Made by a program: the position numbers and the translations under genes
Notes under the pieces: generated by a model
What the model was told of the DNA's origin: nothing
Database searches by the model: none
What the model saw: the letters and a program-made list of their open reading frames with translations, nothing else
Source of the DNA: JAUIBE01 sp035267185
Lineage (GTDB): Bacteria; Pseudomonadota; Gammaproteobacteria; Xanthomonadales; SZUA-36
Direction of reading: 5' to 3'
Length of the DNA stretch: 39,166 nucleotides
Assembly (NCBI GenBank): GCA_035267185.1
Contig: DATFLY010000155.1
Location: forward strand, 1-39,166
Shown: one piece after another, positions 1-7,791 of the stretch
How the letters are laid out: the number at the start of each line of letters is the position of its first letter
Position numbering within the stretch: position 1 is the first letter of the stretch

Positions 1-204
1 AAATCAGTGAGCAGTGTTCAACCGCTCTGAGTGACGTCGAAGAAGAATAGTACAAACCGGCAAAACCAAAAACCGGGGGTCAGGTTCGGAAAGCTTTTCC
101 GGGCTGGACCGAGATCAGTAGCCAAAGCTACGGATCGAGGGAAGCTCAAGTACTGCTGTGGCTGAGCAAGTCAGAAGCCGAAAATCAGCACCATCTTCGA
201 ACCC
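1..204. other. Intergenic region with several hairpins
   Basis: No gene is supported here. A frame on the + strand is open from base 3 and stops at TAG 48-50; it could be the last 15 codons of a gene entering from the left, but it is too short to judge. The remainder holds small inverted repeats: one at 76-110 (listed separately), GATC-A-GTAGC / GCTAC-G-GATC at 113-136 with a CAAA loop, and a weaker GCTCA / TGAGC pair near 144-170. The region lies downstream of the minus-strand receptor gene and its terminator, so it is probably a space between convergent genes. A structured RNA is possible but I see no known family. Confidence 0.4.
76..110. repeat. REP-like imperfect hairpin, GGGGTCAGGTTC type
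   Basis: The left arm begins GGGGTCAGGTTC (76-87) and the right arm ends GGGCTGGACC (110). The central CGGAAA/TTTTCCG pairs well, while the outer part needs G-U pairs and mismatches. The first 12 bases match the palindrome at 37773 at 11 of 12 positions and share GGGGTCAG with the inverted repeat at 27885. This suggests one dispersed repeat family. The family assignment rests on three copies in this window only. Confidence 0.4.
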
Positions 205-230
205 AAAAAAAAGCGGGCCCGAAGGCCCGC
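205..230 (-). terminator. Rho-independent terminator of the TonB receptor gene
   Basis: Read on the minus strand, a 7-bp perfect GC stem (GCGGGCC/GGCCCGC at 213-219 and 224-230) with a 4-base loop is followed directly by eight T (205-212). It lies about 57 bases past the receptor stop codon, where a terminator for that gene is expected. Confidence 0.9.
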
Positions 231-287
231 AATCTGACTTATCTGCGTATATAAAGTCAACATACTACTTATTTATCGTTCTCCGAC

Positions 288-3161
288 TTAGTACCTGAAC
301 GTTACGTTGGCGAACATGTAGCGTCCCAACGTATCCCAGAACCCAGCAATTGCATTGGCGTTGGTGGCTAGCGAACCACCTACCAGTGGGGCCTGTTCAT
401 CCAGGATGTTGTTTACACCAACCACCAGGTCATGTGTGTCCATGAAACGGAACACAGCACTGACGTCGAAGTAGTTCTCATCACCAATGTTGTCATTGGC
501 AATCAGATCCGCTGTTCCGTCATAGAACACGTCCTGGTAGAAGCGCCAGCGACCGGTCACTGACCACCACTCGTTAGAGTCGTAGGTAGCGGTTGCGGTG
601 TGACGCCATTCCGGTGTCGGGAAGCACTGAACATTGATCAGGCCGACACAGTCATAGGTTGATGAAGGAATGGTTGGAATGGGTGAAGTTTCCTTGGTCA
701 GCATGTACGTGCCGAGCAAGTCCGTCCGCCATGTTCCGCCCAGTCCGTCGAAGGTCCATGCCCAGGCAAGGTCGACACCTTCCCAGTGTTGGCCACCGAG
801 GTTGATGTTGGTTGCCGTGACAAATCCTCTTTGACCCTGCCAGAGGTTGCCATTTGGTGCACGAGTTACCAGCGAACAGAAACTCGGATCAGCCGTCAGG
901 CCACACTGCTCGACAATCAGCTCGGGATCGATATTGGCAATAACGCCGTCAATTTCGATATCCCAGTAGTCGAGAGAAAGGGTCATGCTGTCGGTCGGGT
1001 CGAGCACCACACCGAAGGTGTAGGTATCGGCTTCTTCTGGTGCCAGGTTCGGGTTACCACCGTACAGTGCGTTGTACTGTGAGGCAGGACTCAGTGAAAC
1101 ATTGCCATACTGAGCTGCAGTTACGCCAGTGTTAGCACATTGAGCAGCGCTCAACTCCGGTGCCGCGCCAGCGCAAGGATCCACGCCTGCCCACAGACCC
1201 AGGTTCTGGGCCAGGAACAGTTCAGTCACGTTTGGCGCACGTACAGCGCGGTTGTAACCGGCACGGAAACGCAGCCTGTCAGCCGCCTGCCAGTCCAAAC
1301 CAACACGATAGGTATTGGCAGTGCCAGTGGTGGTGTAATCAGACCAACGGTAAGCAAGGTCAAGCGTCAGGTTCTGAGCGAATGGTGCATCGGTCAGCAG
1401 CGGTATATTGGCTTCAGCGAACAGTTCGTCCACGGAATATTTTCCAAGTACGCTGGGTGTTGAACCGCCCTGACCAAGCAGCAGGCCGTTCTGGAAGACC
1501 AGATCAGCAATACGCTCGAACTTCTCTTCACGATACTCATAACCCGCTACCAGAGCGATGTCACCCGCTGGCAGGCCAAAGCCTGTATCGCCAGTTACAA
1601 AGCCGTTGATAACGGTGGTTCCGGTGTCCGCACCGATCTTACCGGTGGCTGAAAGACCAGCAGCCTGCGCAGGTGTAACCGCACCAAACTCAAAAACTTC
1701 GTACGGAATACAACCGGCGGTCGCTGCACAAACTTCGGAATCCAGCGTCGGCGGAATAAAGTTCGCGAAAAAGTCGTTGATATAAGTCGACTCAGAACTT
1801 GTTTCCGCATGCAGATAGGATACGTCGTAGTCCCAGCTGTCATTGATCGCGCCTTTGACACCACCAACGATCCGCCAGCCTGTGTGCTGCAGGATATCGG
1901 TACGCGGGCCACCTTCTACGTTACGTTTACCAATGTAAAACGCAAAGTTTTCAACTCCCGGATAGAGTTCTGTCAGTGAATTTCTGAACGATTCCGGGAA
2001 GTTTCCGTTATCAAGCGGCAGGAAATATGGGAATACGAAGAACGTGCCGGACTCAGCAATCTGAGCCTTGGTCTGGTCGTCCGCAAAACCCATTTCTGCG
2101 TATGCAATGGCGTGCTCGTTGATTTCATAATCAACAAAGGCACCACCGGACCAGCGATCATCCGGACGCATGAAGTGGTTTACCGGCGCAAAGTTGTAGC
2201 GGTTTGTGCCGTCATCCGGCGCCAGTGAACTGTCCTGCTGCAATGTGAAGAAATCGGTTCCGGCCACTGGAGAGGGGTCGAAATTGATTGTTCCATCATC
2301 ATTAACTGCATAAATGTTGTAGTTAGGATTCGCAGCATTGGCTGAACCACCGCAACCTGTACCCGCATCATTCAATGCGCAGCTTGAGTAGTCACGTGCG
2401 CCCTGGCGAAGTTCTTCATTGGTGCGGTAGGTCAGATACGCGGTGGCATTACCACGACCGCCAGCAAACTCGCTACCCATGACCAGGTCGAAGTTATAGG
2501 CTTTCCCATCAAAGCCTGAACCTCCTGTCGGGTATGCAAAGTTGCGCTGATCCATCAAACCCTGGATGTAGCTGTCGTCGTTGTCGTGTTGATAGCCGCT
2601 GATACCAGCGCTGAATTCAACACCGTCAACTTTTCGCATGATGAAGTTCACAACACCAGCAACAGCATCAGCACCATAAGTAGCAGATGCACCACCCGTC
2701 AGAACTTCCACACGCTCAATCATGGAGGCGGGAATCTGGTTAACATCGGGGGCGTTGGTGTAAAGACCGCCAGGTTGCATGCGTCGACCATTGATCAGAA
2801 CAAGCGTTCTGTTCGGGCCGAGGCCACGCAAGTCGACCTGCGCTGTACCGGTTGCGCCGTTCGCGATTGTGGAGTTCTGTCCTGCTTCAATTTGCGGAAG
2901 CTGGTTCAGGAAATCCTCAACACGGGTGAGGCCGAAGGCATCGATATCCTCCATGCCCATGACCGTCACGGGGCTGGTGCGACCGAAACCATCTTCGCTG
3001 ACAATACGCGAACCGGTCACGATCACTTCTTCAAGTAAAGCGTCACTTCCTTCAGCGTCTGGCTGGGCCTGGTCCTGCGCAAGCGCAGACCCGCCGGCAA
3101 ACATGCCGGTTATGCCCAGAGCAGCAGACACTGCAATACTAAGTGGCTTCTTGGAATACAT
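288..3161 (-). CDS. TonB-dependent outer-membrane receptor
   Basis: An outer-membrane beta-barrel that imports a bulky substrate using energy from TonB-ExbBD. The 957-residue protein starts with a Sec signal peptide (cut probably after GGSALA, near residue 28). A TonB-box-like EEVIVTGSRI follows near residue 45, then a plug domain containing VDLRGLGPNRTLVLINGRR and the VERVEVLTGGASATYGADA-type segment, and then a long barrel ending in the aromatic residue Y (VTFRY), the usual Bam recognition end. The ATG at 3161 has GGGAG nine bases upstream. Length and the GASATYGADA plug resemble receptors of oligosaccharide- and peptide-using marine Proteobacteria, but no substrate can be assigned. No transport partner is adjacent; it appears monocistronic, with a terminator at 205-230. 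The family is certain and the ligand unknown. Confidence 0.95.
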   Translation of the reverse strand: MYSKKPLSIAVSAALGITGMFAGGSALAQDQAQPDAEGSDALLEEVIVTGSRIVSEDGFGRTSPVTVMGMEDIDAFGLTRVEDFLNQLPQIEAGQNSTIANGATGTAQVDLRGLGPNRTLVLINGRRMQPGGLYTNAPDVNQIPASMIERVEVLTGGASATYGADAVAGVVNFIMRKVDGVEFSAGISGYQHDNDDSYIQGLMDQRNFAYPTGGSGFDGKAYNFDLVMGSEFAGGRGNATAYLTYRTNEELRQGARDYSSCALNDAGTGCGGSANAANPNYNIYAVNDDGTINFDPSPVAGTDFFTLQQDSSLAPDDGTNRYNFAPVNHFMRPDDRWSGGAFVDYEINEHAIAYAEMGFADDQTKAQIAESGTFFVFPYFLPLDNGNFPESFRNSLTELYPGVENFAFYIGKRNVEGGPRTDILQHTGWRIVGGVKGAINDSWDYDVSYLHAETSSESTYINDFFANFIPPTLDSEVCAATAGCIPYEVFEFGAVTPAQAAGLSATGKIGADTGTTVINGFVTGDTGFGLPAGDIALVAGYEYREEKFERIADLVFQNGLLLGQGGSTPSVLGKYSVDELFAEANIPLLTDAPFAQNLTLDLAYRWSDYTTTGTANTYRVGLDWQAADRLRFRAGYNRAVRAPNVTELFLAQNLGLWAGVDPCAGAAPELSAAQCANTGVTAAQYGNVSLSPASQYNALYGGNPNLAPEEADTYTFGVVLDPTDSMTLSLDYWDIEIDGVIANIDPELIVEQCGLTADPSFCSLVTRAPNGNLWQGQRGFVTATNINLGGQHWEGVDLAWAWTFDGLGGTWRTDLLGTYMLTKETSPIPTIPSSTYDCVGLINVQCFPTPEWRHTATATYDSNEWWSVTGRWRFYQDVFYDGTADLIANDNIGDENYFDVSAVFRFMDTHDLVVGVNNILDEQAPLVGGSLATNANAIAGFWDTLGRYMFANVTFRY

Positions 3162-3198
3162 AGAATTTAACTCCCAGTATTAAGATGTGATTAATAAA

Positions 3199-3212
3199 TG
3201 GCCCTTGGGCCA
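3199..3212. promoter_or_regulatory. 14-bp palindrome upstream of the TonB receptor gene
   Basis: TGGCCC-TT-GGGCCA is a perfect palindrome 38-51 bases upstream of the receptor start codon. It lies where a core promoter or leader operator would be. I could not identify a confident -35/-10 pair around it. It may be an operator or a leader hairpin. Confidence 0.35.
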
Positions 3213-3288
3213 CGCTCTGGGAAAAGCGTCTACAAAAAGGTGTGCCTAGCGTGTTCGCCGTTCCCACATGCGAGCAGAAACTGAAACA

Positions 3289-3305
3289 AACGTAAAAATT
3301 ACGTT
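3289..3305. promoter_or_regulatory. AACGTAA-N3-TTACGTT inverted repeat upstream of the TonB receptor gene
   Basis: A perfect 7-3-7 inverted repeat 128 bases upstream of the receptor start. Its size and AT-rich dyad form resemble a binding site for a dimeric regulator. The surrounding 3300-3390 stretch is rich in short variants of GCGTTTAA and AACGTTT, which may be background. Confidence 0.3.
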
Positions 3306-3393
3306 AAGGAAGACGAAAGGATATGTGAAGGCGTTAAGGCGTTTAAAAACGGGATGAAACGTTTGAAATGGCTTCAACGCTTCGTCTTAAAAG

Positions 3394-3422
3394 ATTCGCT
3401 TCGTCTTCGAGACGAAGCGAAT
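3394..3422 (-). terminator. Hairpin terminator after the DUF4287 gene
   Basis: A perfect 12-bp stem (ATTCGCTTCGTC / GACGAAGCGAAT) with a 5-base loop starts 9 bases past the stop codon at 3431. Reading on the minus strand it is followed by CTTTTAA, a short T-rich tract. It probably ends the ftsY-to-DUF4287 transcript group. Confidence 0.65.
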
Positions 3423-3430
3423 TCTGTGAA

Positions 3431-3994
3431 CTAACCAGCAGCGTCGTAAGCTTCTCTTAACCAATTTTTAACTTCTGCGTTAAAGTCGGCTGCAGACTCC
3501 AGCCGCACCCGATGAGAGACCATGGCGTTAAAACTGCCTGAAGCTTCCAGCCGGCCCTGTGGTTCTTTGCCCTTGAGATTGATGCCCAGATCAACCCGGG
3601 TTTTGGTTGACGGCTGGATCAATCCAAACTGCTTCTTGCGCCGCAGGCTGACGTAGGCTTTCTTGGGCGCCAGTTCAGCGTCGCTGCCGAAGCTTTCTAC
3701 TGCCGCTGTCACCTTGTCATAGATGGGCTTCAGGTCAGACTTGGGGCCGGCATACTGGGCGTTTACCAGGTCATCGTCATCATGCTGGTCCGCGCTGGAT
3801 GCCAGGGTCTGGTGAGCCACCAGGTTGGCGTAGCCATGAGTGAAGCCATGATCGGTCTTCAGGAACTTCACGATCTGGCCATGCTTCTCAAGACCTGATT
3901 TCTTTGTCACTTTTATCCATTCCGAGACCGGCTTGCCGGTTTTTTCCAGGATATTGGCTTCCATTGTCGCGATTTGAGAGTCTGTGCTGCTCAT
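3431..3994 (-). CDS. DUF4287 and DUF5655 domain protein
   Basis: A 187-residue soluble protein of unknown function. The N-terminal third (residues about 5-65, with KTGKPVSEWIKVTKKSGLEKHG and an HGFTHGYANLVAH segment) matches the DUF4287 pattern. The C-terminal half (about 90-187, with KKAYVSLRRKKQFGLIQPS and a terminal NWLREAYDAAG) matches DUF5655. The two domains are often fused in this way. No signal peptide or membrane segment is present. The ATG at 3994 has a good ribosome site (AGGAG, 7 bases upstream). It follows the DUF1761 gene by 9 bases, so the two are probably co-transcribed, and a hairpin terminator follows. The role is not known; DUF5655 has been compared with nucleic-acid-binding folds, but nothing here proves that. 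Confidence 0.85.
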   Translation of the reverse strand: MSSTDSQIATMEANILEKTGKPVSEWIKVTKKSGLEKHGQIVKFLKTDHGFTHGYANLVAHQTLASSADQHDDDDLVNAQYAGPKSDLKPIYDKVTAAVESFGSDAELAPKKAYVSLRRKKQFGLIQPSTKTRVDLGINLKGKEPQGRLEASGSFNAMVSHRVRLESAADFNAEVKNWLREAYDAAG

Positions 3995-4003
3995 GAGTAT
4001 CTC

Positions 4004-4399
4004 CTAAAGCAATCCGAATACAACGCCGAACAGGATGAACTGTACCGCGTGATAGCCACCGTTAATAAAAAACAACCTGATGGGCTTGAGTTCGAAAAGA
4101 TAATTAACACCGAACGAAAATGCCACCCAGGTGATACCAACCGATGCACCTGCACCCAGTGCAAGTCCCAGGCTGGGATCTGGTCCGACAAACGCCCCGA
4201 ATACAATGGCGCCAATCAGGATCAGGATGAATGAGCCACCAAAAATCTTGCCTTTATTGGCCGCATTGAGTTGTTCATCGCTTAGCCCGGTGTCCTGCTG
4301 CCAGGGTTTTGCAAACAAAGCGGGGGAGTACCAGAGTCCGCCGAGTACAAAGGCGATCACGGTGGAAACCAGAACTGCAATCCAGTCGATGGGGGGCAT
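4004..4399 (-). CDS. DUF1761 small membrane protein
   Basis: A 131-residue inner-membrane protein with four predicted hydrophobic segments (about residues 5-25, 52-72, 80-100 and 110-131). The N-terminal pattern MPPIDWIAVLVSTVIAFVLG followed by GGLWYSPALFAKPW is the hallmark of DUF1761. Function is unknown across the family. The ATG at 4399 has AGGAG seven bases upstream. The gene lies 106 bases downstream of the AraC-type regulator and 9 bases upstream of the DUF4287 gene. The spacing to the regulator leaves room for its own promoter, and the regulator is a natural candidate to control it, but no operator was recognised. Confidence 0.85.
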   Translation of the reverse strand: MPPIDWIAVLVSTVIAFVLGGLWYSPALFAKPWQQDTGLSDEQLNAANKGKIFGGSFILILIGAIVFGAFVGPDPSLGLALGAGASVGITWVAFSFGVNYLFELKPIRLFFINGGYHAVQFILFGVVFGLL

Positions 4400-4505
4400 A
4401 TTGTTTCTCCTTTTTAGAGCTTGGTAGTAAGTGTGGGAAAGAATTTAAAACAGCTGGCAGGAGAAGTATTGTAAAAATGTTTCAGGTTGAAAATTGTTGG
4501 TCGGA

Positions 4506-5423
4506 TCAATCTTCGATTGTTGCGCCGCCGTCAGGACTGGCACGCCTGAGGTATTCCGTCAGGGTGGCGCCACAGAACTCCTGGATATCGTGAGAAAGAT
4601 GTGCCTGGTCGTGATATCCGTAATCCTCTGCCAGCATGGCCCACGAATCATTGCCGTTTGTCGCCAGGTGCGTCATCAGGGATTCAATCCGGACAACACG
4701 CGAATAGGTCTTGGGTGTCAGCCCAACCTGTTCCCTGAACTTGCGACTGAGTGTCACGCGCGAGGTGCCAATGCTTTGACAAATTGAATTGATTCTGACT
4801 CTGCCCCGCGAACCCAGCATACGCCTGCTGGCCTCAACAACACTGGCATCGGCCTGCTTGCTGAAATCGATGCGTCGTCGCAGGTAATCTTCGAGCAAAT
4901 CGAAACGTGCATAAAGGTTTGGCGCCTCGGCCAGGCGGGTGGAAAGACGTTCAGCATCACTTGCCCAGATGTCATCAATCAGCGGTACGCGACAACTTAC
5001 ATCGCGCATCGGTTCCCGCAACAGGCGCCACGCACCCCAGGGCTTGAGCCGGGCCGCGATGAAGTGTGACCCGCCGGTTGTCTCAATCACCATGTAGCGT
5101 CTTTGCAGTCCGCTCAGCCATCCCAGCTGGTAGTCCGTGCCAAGGGGCTTGCCGTCGAGCTCTCGCACCACGTGATCGCCTTTGAGGTTAAACATCAGTT
5201 CGACGCCGGTGCGAGGGAGAATCTTTTCGGTTAGCGGAGGGATATCGCCCCAGCCTTCCCAGTAGCACTCGATCGCATCATTCAGGTCAGGCGCGGGCTG
5301 TGCTTCGACAAGGTTCCAGGTACCTATGGGCGATTTGAATGTCAGGTCTGTGCAGGTGCGCGAGAATGTCTGTCCAAGCATGTAGCTTGCTGGCGCCAGG
5401 AACATTCTGCCGGCAAGATGCAT
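4506..5423 (-). CDS. AraC-family transcriptional regulator
   Basis: A 305-residue DNA-binding regulator. The N-terminal 150 residues, containing ECYWEGWGDIPP and ILPRTGVELMFNL, resemble the DUF6597-type sensing domain found in many AraC proteins. The C-terminal part (about 200-295) holds two helix-turn-helix units: SICQSIGTSRVTLSRKFREQ for the first and a second around YGYHDQAHLSHDIQEFCG, followed by the usual LTEYLRR end. The ligand is unknown. The start ATG at 5423 is 9 bases after the yggX stop codon, so it is probably read through from the ftsY-mutY-yggX group; whether it also has its own promoter is unclear. Its likely targets are itself or the DUF1761/DUF4287 pair downstream (inference). 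Confidence 0.9.
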   Translation of the reverse strand: MHLAGRMFLAPASYMLGQTFSRTCTDLTFKSPIGTWNLVEAQPAPDLNDAIECYWEGWGDIPPLTEKILPRTGVELMFNLKGDHVVRELDGKPLGTDYQLGWLSGLQRRYMVIETTGGSHFIAARLKPWGAWRLLREPMRDVSCRVPLIDDIWASDAERLSTRLAEAPNLYARFDLLEDYLRRRIDFSKQADASVVEASRRMLGSRGRVRINSICQSIGTSRVTLSRKFREQVGLTPKTYSRVVRIESLMTHLATNGNDSWAMLAEDYGYHDQAHLSHDIQEFCGATLTEYLRRASPDGGATIED

Positions 5424-5432
5424 GACCTGGGC

Positions 5433-5708
5433 TCAGGACTCCTCGGGGGGAACATAACCGGCAGGTTTTTCTGACCCGCCTTCGAAGAGATACTTCACCA
5501 TTTCTTTTTCGAGAAAGGCGCGATGGTCCGGATTGATGGGTGAGAGCCTGTTTTCATTAATCAGCATGGTCTGGTGTGCCAGCCATTTCTGCCAACCCTG
5601 TTGCGAGATGGAATCGTAAATCTTCTGGCCCAGTTCTCCAGGATACGGCGCAAAAGCCAGGCCTTCGGCTTCTTCATCCAGCAATTGACAGTGCACAGTG
5701 CGGCTCAT
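5433..5708 (-). CDS. yggX: Probable Fe(2+)-trafficking protein YggX
   Basis: A 91-residue cytosolic protein of the YggX family, which in enteric bacteria limits oxidative damage to iron-sulfur clusters. The diagnostic parts are the start MSRTVHCQLL with conserved Cys7, the middle segment GQKIYDSISQQGWQKWLAHQ and the LSPINPDHRAFLEKEM segment. Length matches the family (about 90). The start ATG overlaps the mutY stop in an ATGA (5705-5708), so translation is coupled. A mutY-yggX pair is widespread in Gammaproteobacteria, and MutY is itself an iron-sulfur enzyme, which fits. Confidence 0.97.
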   Translation of the reverse strand: MSRTVHCQLLDEEAEGLAFAPYPGELGQKIYDSISQQGWQKWLAHQTMLINENRLSPINPDHRAFLEKEMVKYLFEGGSEKPAGYVPPEES

Positions 5709-6778
5709 TCGATGCTCTCTGTTCCAAGTCTGCTCAAAAGTGTACTGATTGGTTTTGGAAGACCGAGCTGACCTAATTCCGCCTGGCTGAACCAGGCCAT
5801 CTCCGATTGATCTCCCACTGAGCTGTATTCTAGCCCTGATCCATGGGCCAGTGTTACCTGCTCTGGCCTGAGAAGCATACGTAAATGAGTCAAACGGTGT
5901 TCGTGCTCGGGCAGAATGCGCCGGGCGGATACGTTTTTTCTTTCATTAAACCCGAATCTTGCTGACAAATCGGCTTGGTTGTCACCCTCGGGCAGTGACC
6001 AGAGTCCACCCCAGATACCACTCGGCGGGCGGCGTTCCAGTAAAACACGGCCATCGTCATCCAGAATGATGAGGATATTTATGGTTCTGGTCGGAATTTT
6101 GCGTTTTGGTTTCGGGCCGGGAATCGCACCGACTCTTCCGGATTCCAGGGCCTCGCAATCGGCGGAAACCGGGCAAGCGCGGCATGCCGGATTTTTTGGC
6201 GTGCAAACAAGCGCACCCAGGTCCATCACTGCCTGGCTGTAATCTGCAGCTCGATGCGTTGGGAGTCTTTGTTCGGCTTCTTTCCACAGTATTTTCTGAA
6301 TCTTCGTGGAGCCTGGCCAGCCCCCGACACCAGCGTGACGTGCAAGCAGGCGCTTGACGTTGCCATCCAGGATTGCTGCAGGTTGATTGTGTGCCAGGGA
6401 AAGGATGGCGTTGGCAGTGCTGGGGCCAATACCCGGGAGTTCATTCAGGGAATCGAAGTCAGATGGCATCTGGCCGTCGAATTGTTCCTGGCAGATTCGG
6501 GCCGCCTTGTGGAGGTTCCTTGCCCGGGCGTAATAGCCAAGGCCGGACCACAGGGCAAGCACATCATCCACATCAGACCGGGCAAGATCTGAAATATCAG
6601 GAAAGCGTTCGATCCAGCGCTCAAAATATGCGATGACAGTGGAAACCTGGGTCTGCTGAAGCATGACTTCAGAAATCCAGACCCGATAGGCATTACGCGG
6701 ATTCTGCCAGGGTAAATCCTTGCGGCCGTGTTGATCCCACCAGACTAAAAGCCTGTCAGGAAATGGGGAGGATGGCAT
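5705..6778 (-). CDS. mutY: A/G-specific adenine glycosylase MutY
   Basis: Base-excision repair enzyme that removes adenine mispaired with 8-oxoguanine. From the chosen start it has 357 residues, the usual length. It shows EVMLQQTQV with the catalytic Glu, a helix-hairpin-helix LPGIGPSTANAIL, and ILDGNVKRLLARH with the catalytic Asp. A [4Fe-4S] ligand set with spacing C-x6-C-x2-C-x5-C (CTPKNPACRACPVSADC) follows, and a C-terminal NUDIX-like domain (from TRTINILIILDDDG; ERRPPSGIWGGLWSLPEG) that recognises 8-oxoG. A longer frame begins at 6832, but the ATG at 6778 gives the family start (MPSSPFPDRLLVWWDQHG) and reduces the overlap with ftsY to 23 bases. No strong ribosome site precedes either. 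The gene follows ftsY and is coupled to yggX. Confidence 0.96.
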   Translation of the reverse strand: MPSSPFPDRLLVWWDQHGRKDLPWQNPRNAYRVWISEVMLQQTQVSTVIAYFERWIERFPDISDLARSDVDDVLALWSGLGYYARARNLHKAARICQEQFDGQMPSDFDSLNELPGIGPSTANAILSLAHNQPAAILDGNVKRLLARHAGVGGWPGSTKIQKILWKEAEQRLPTHRAADYSQAVMDLGALVCTPKNPACRACPVSADCEALESGRVGAIPGPKPKRKIPTRTINILIILDDDGRVLLERRPPSGIWGGLWSLPEGDNQADLSARFGFNERKNVSARRILPEHEHRLTHLRMLLRPEQVTLAHGSGLEYSSVGDQSEMAWFSQAELGQLGLPKPISTLLSRLGTESIE

Positions 6779-7709
6779 TGATAAATGAACCGGCGTCAAA
6801 GGGTCGAAGATCTTCCGCCTTCTCCCCAACACCGATAAATCGGATCGGTATGTTCAGTTCATGGGCAATGGCAAACAGTATTCCGCCCCTGGCGGTTCCA
6901 TCAAGCTTGGTAACGGTAATGCCGGTGAGGCCTACTGCTTTACTGAATTCACGGGCCTGGCTAAGCGCGTTCTGGCCAGTGCCGGCATCCACGACCAGCA
7001 TAACCTCGTGGGGTGCGCTCTCATCCAGCCTGCCGACAACACGATGGATTTTCTTCAATTCTTCCATCAGGTTGGATTGGGTATGAAGTCGCCCGGCTGT
7101 ATCTGCGATCAACACATCGATTCTGCGCGCTCTGGCGGATTCGAGCGCGTCATAAACGACTGCGGCTGAATCAGCACCAGTGCCCTGGGCGACAACAGGG
7201 ACATTGTTGCGGTCGCCCCAGACCTTGAGTTGCTCAACCGCTGCAGCCCGGAAGGTATCACCTGCTGCCAGCATCACGGAAAGGCCCTCGTCCGTGAAGC
7301 GTCGTGCAAGCTTGCCGATTGTGGTGGTCTTTCCCGCGCCATTTACTCCGACCATCAGGATGACGTAGGGTCTGCGGCCATGGTCGATATCGAGCCATTG
7401 TTCGCAGGGCTCGATCATTTCAAAGAGCTCCGCCTGTACGGCAGGAATGACTTCCCGGGGCGTTGTGATGACCTTGTTATCAACGGCTGCCCGTAGCTTG
7501 TCGACGATCTCCATGGCAGCAGCCACGCCAAAATCCGAGGTGATCAGGGCAGTTTCAATGGCTTCATAGAGATCTTCATCAATTTCATCAGCCTGTGCGA
7601 CGGCATCACTCAGACGGCTGTCCAATTGCTGGCGAGTGGCTGACAGGCCGGCATCAACCTTTGGCTGGTCCTGCGGCTTTTTCTGGTTTTTACGAAAGAA
7701 CTTGAACAT
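6756..7709 (-). CDS. ftsY: Signal recognition particle receptor FtsY
   Basis: SRP receptor GTPase that docks ribosome-SRP complexes at the inner membrane. The 317-residue protein has the NG domain: a four-helix N domain (about 20-100), G1 GVNGAGKTTTIGKLA at 121-135, DTAGR near 202, and TKLDGTARGG near 266, ending with the FIGVGEKAEDLRPFD segment. The acidic A domain of E. coli FtsY (497 residues) is absent; the N-terminus is instead the short basic MFKFFRKNQKKP, which may aid membrane binding. Short forms like this are common outside the enterics. It is divergent from rsmD, as in many Gammaproteobacteria, but ftsE-ftsX do not follow; mutY does. Confidence 0.97.
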   Translation of the reverse strand: MFKFFRKNQKKPQDQPKVDAGLSATRQQLDSRLSDAVAQADEIDEDLYEAIETALITSDFGVAAAMEIVDKLRAAVDNKVITTPREVIPAVQAELFEMIEPCEQWLDIDHGRRPYVILMVGVNGAGKTTTIGKLARRFTDEGLSVMLAAGDTFRAAAVEQLKVWGDRNNVPVVAQGTGADSAAVVYDALESARARRIDVLIADTAGRLHTQSNLMEELKKIHRVVGRLDESAPHEVMLVVDAGTGQNALSQAREFSKAVGLTGITVTKLDGTARGGILFAIAHELNIPIRFIGVGEKAEDLRPFDAGSFINAILPIS

Positions 7710-7791
7710 CGATAATTCTGCCGTTGGTGATCCGTTATGCTAGCAGTTTGGGTCCCATTTTCGGGGATCAAGCTACGGAGTGAAATGGGCT

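Noticed and set aside
3..50. Possible last 15 codons of a gene entering from the left edge
   Set aside because: Too short to support, with no recognisable motif; mentioned only in the intergenic entry.
190..204. tRNA T-loop-like GGGTTCGAA on the minus strand
   Set aside because: The bases that follow do not complete a T arm and no acceptor or anticodon stem could be built around it.
786..3038. Several open frames on the + strand inside the TonB receptor gene
   Set aside because: They are antisense shadows of a fully conserved receptor gene and show no recognisable protein features.
6779..6832. Longer mutY start at 6832
   Set aside because: Adds 18 residues not typical of MutY and deepens the overlap with ftsY; ATG 6778 matches the family start.
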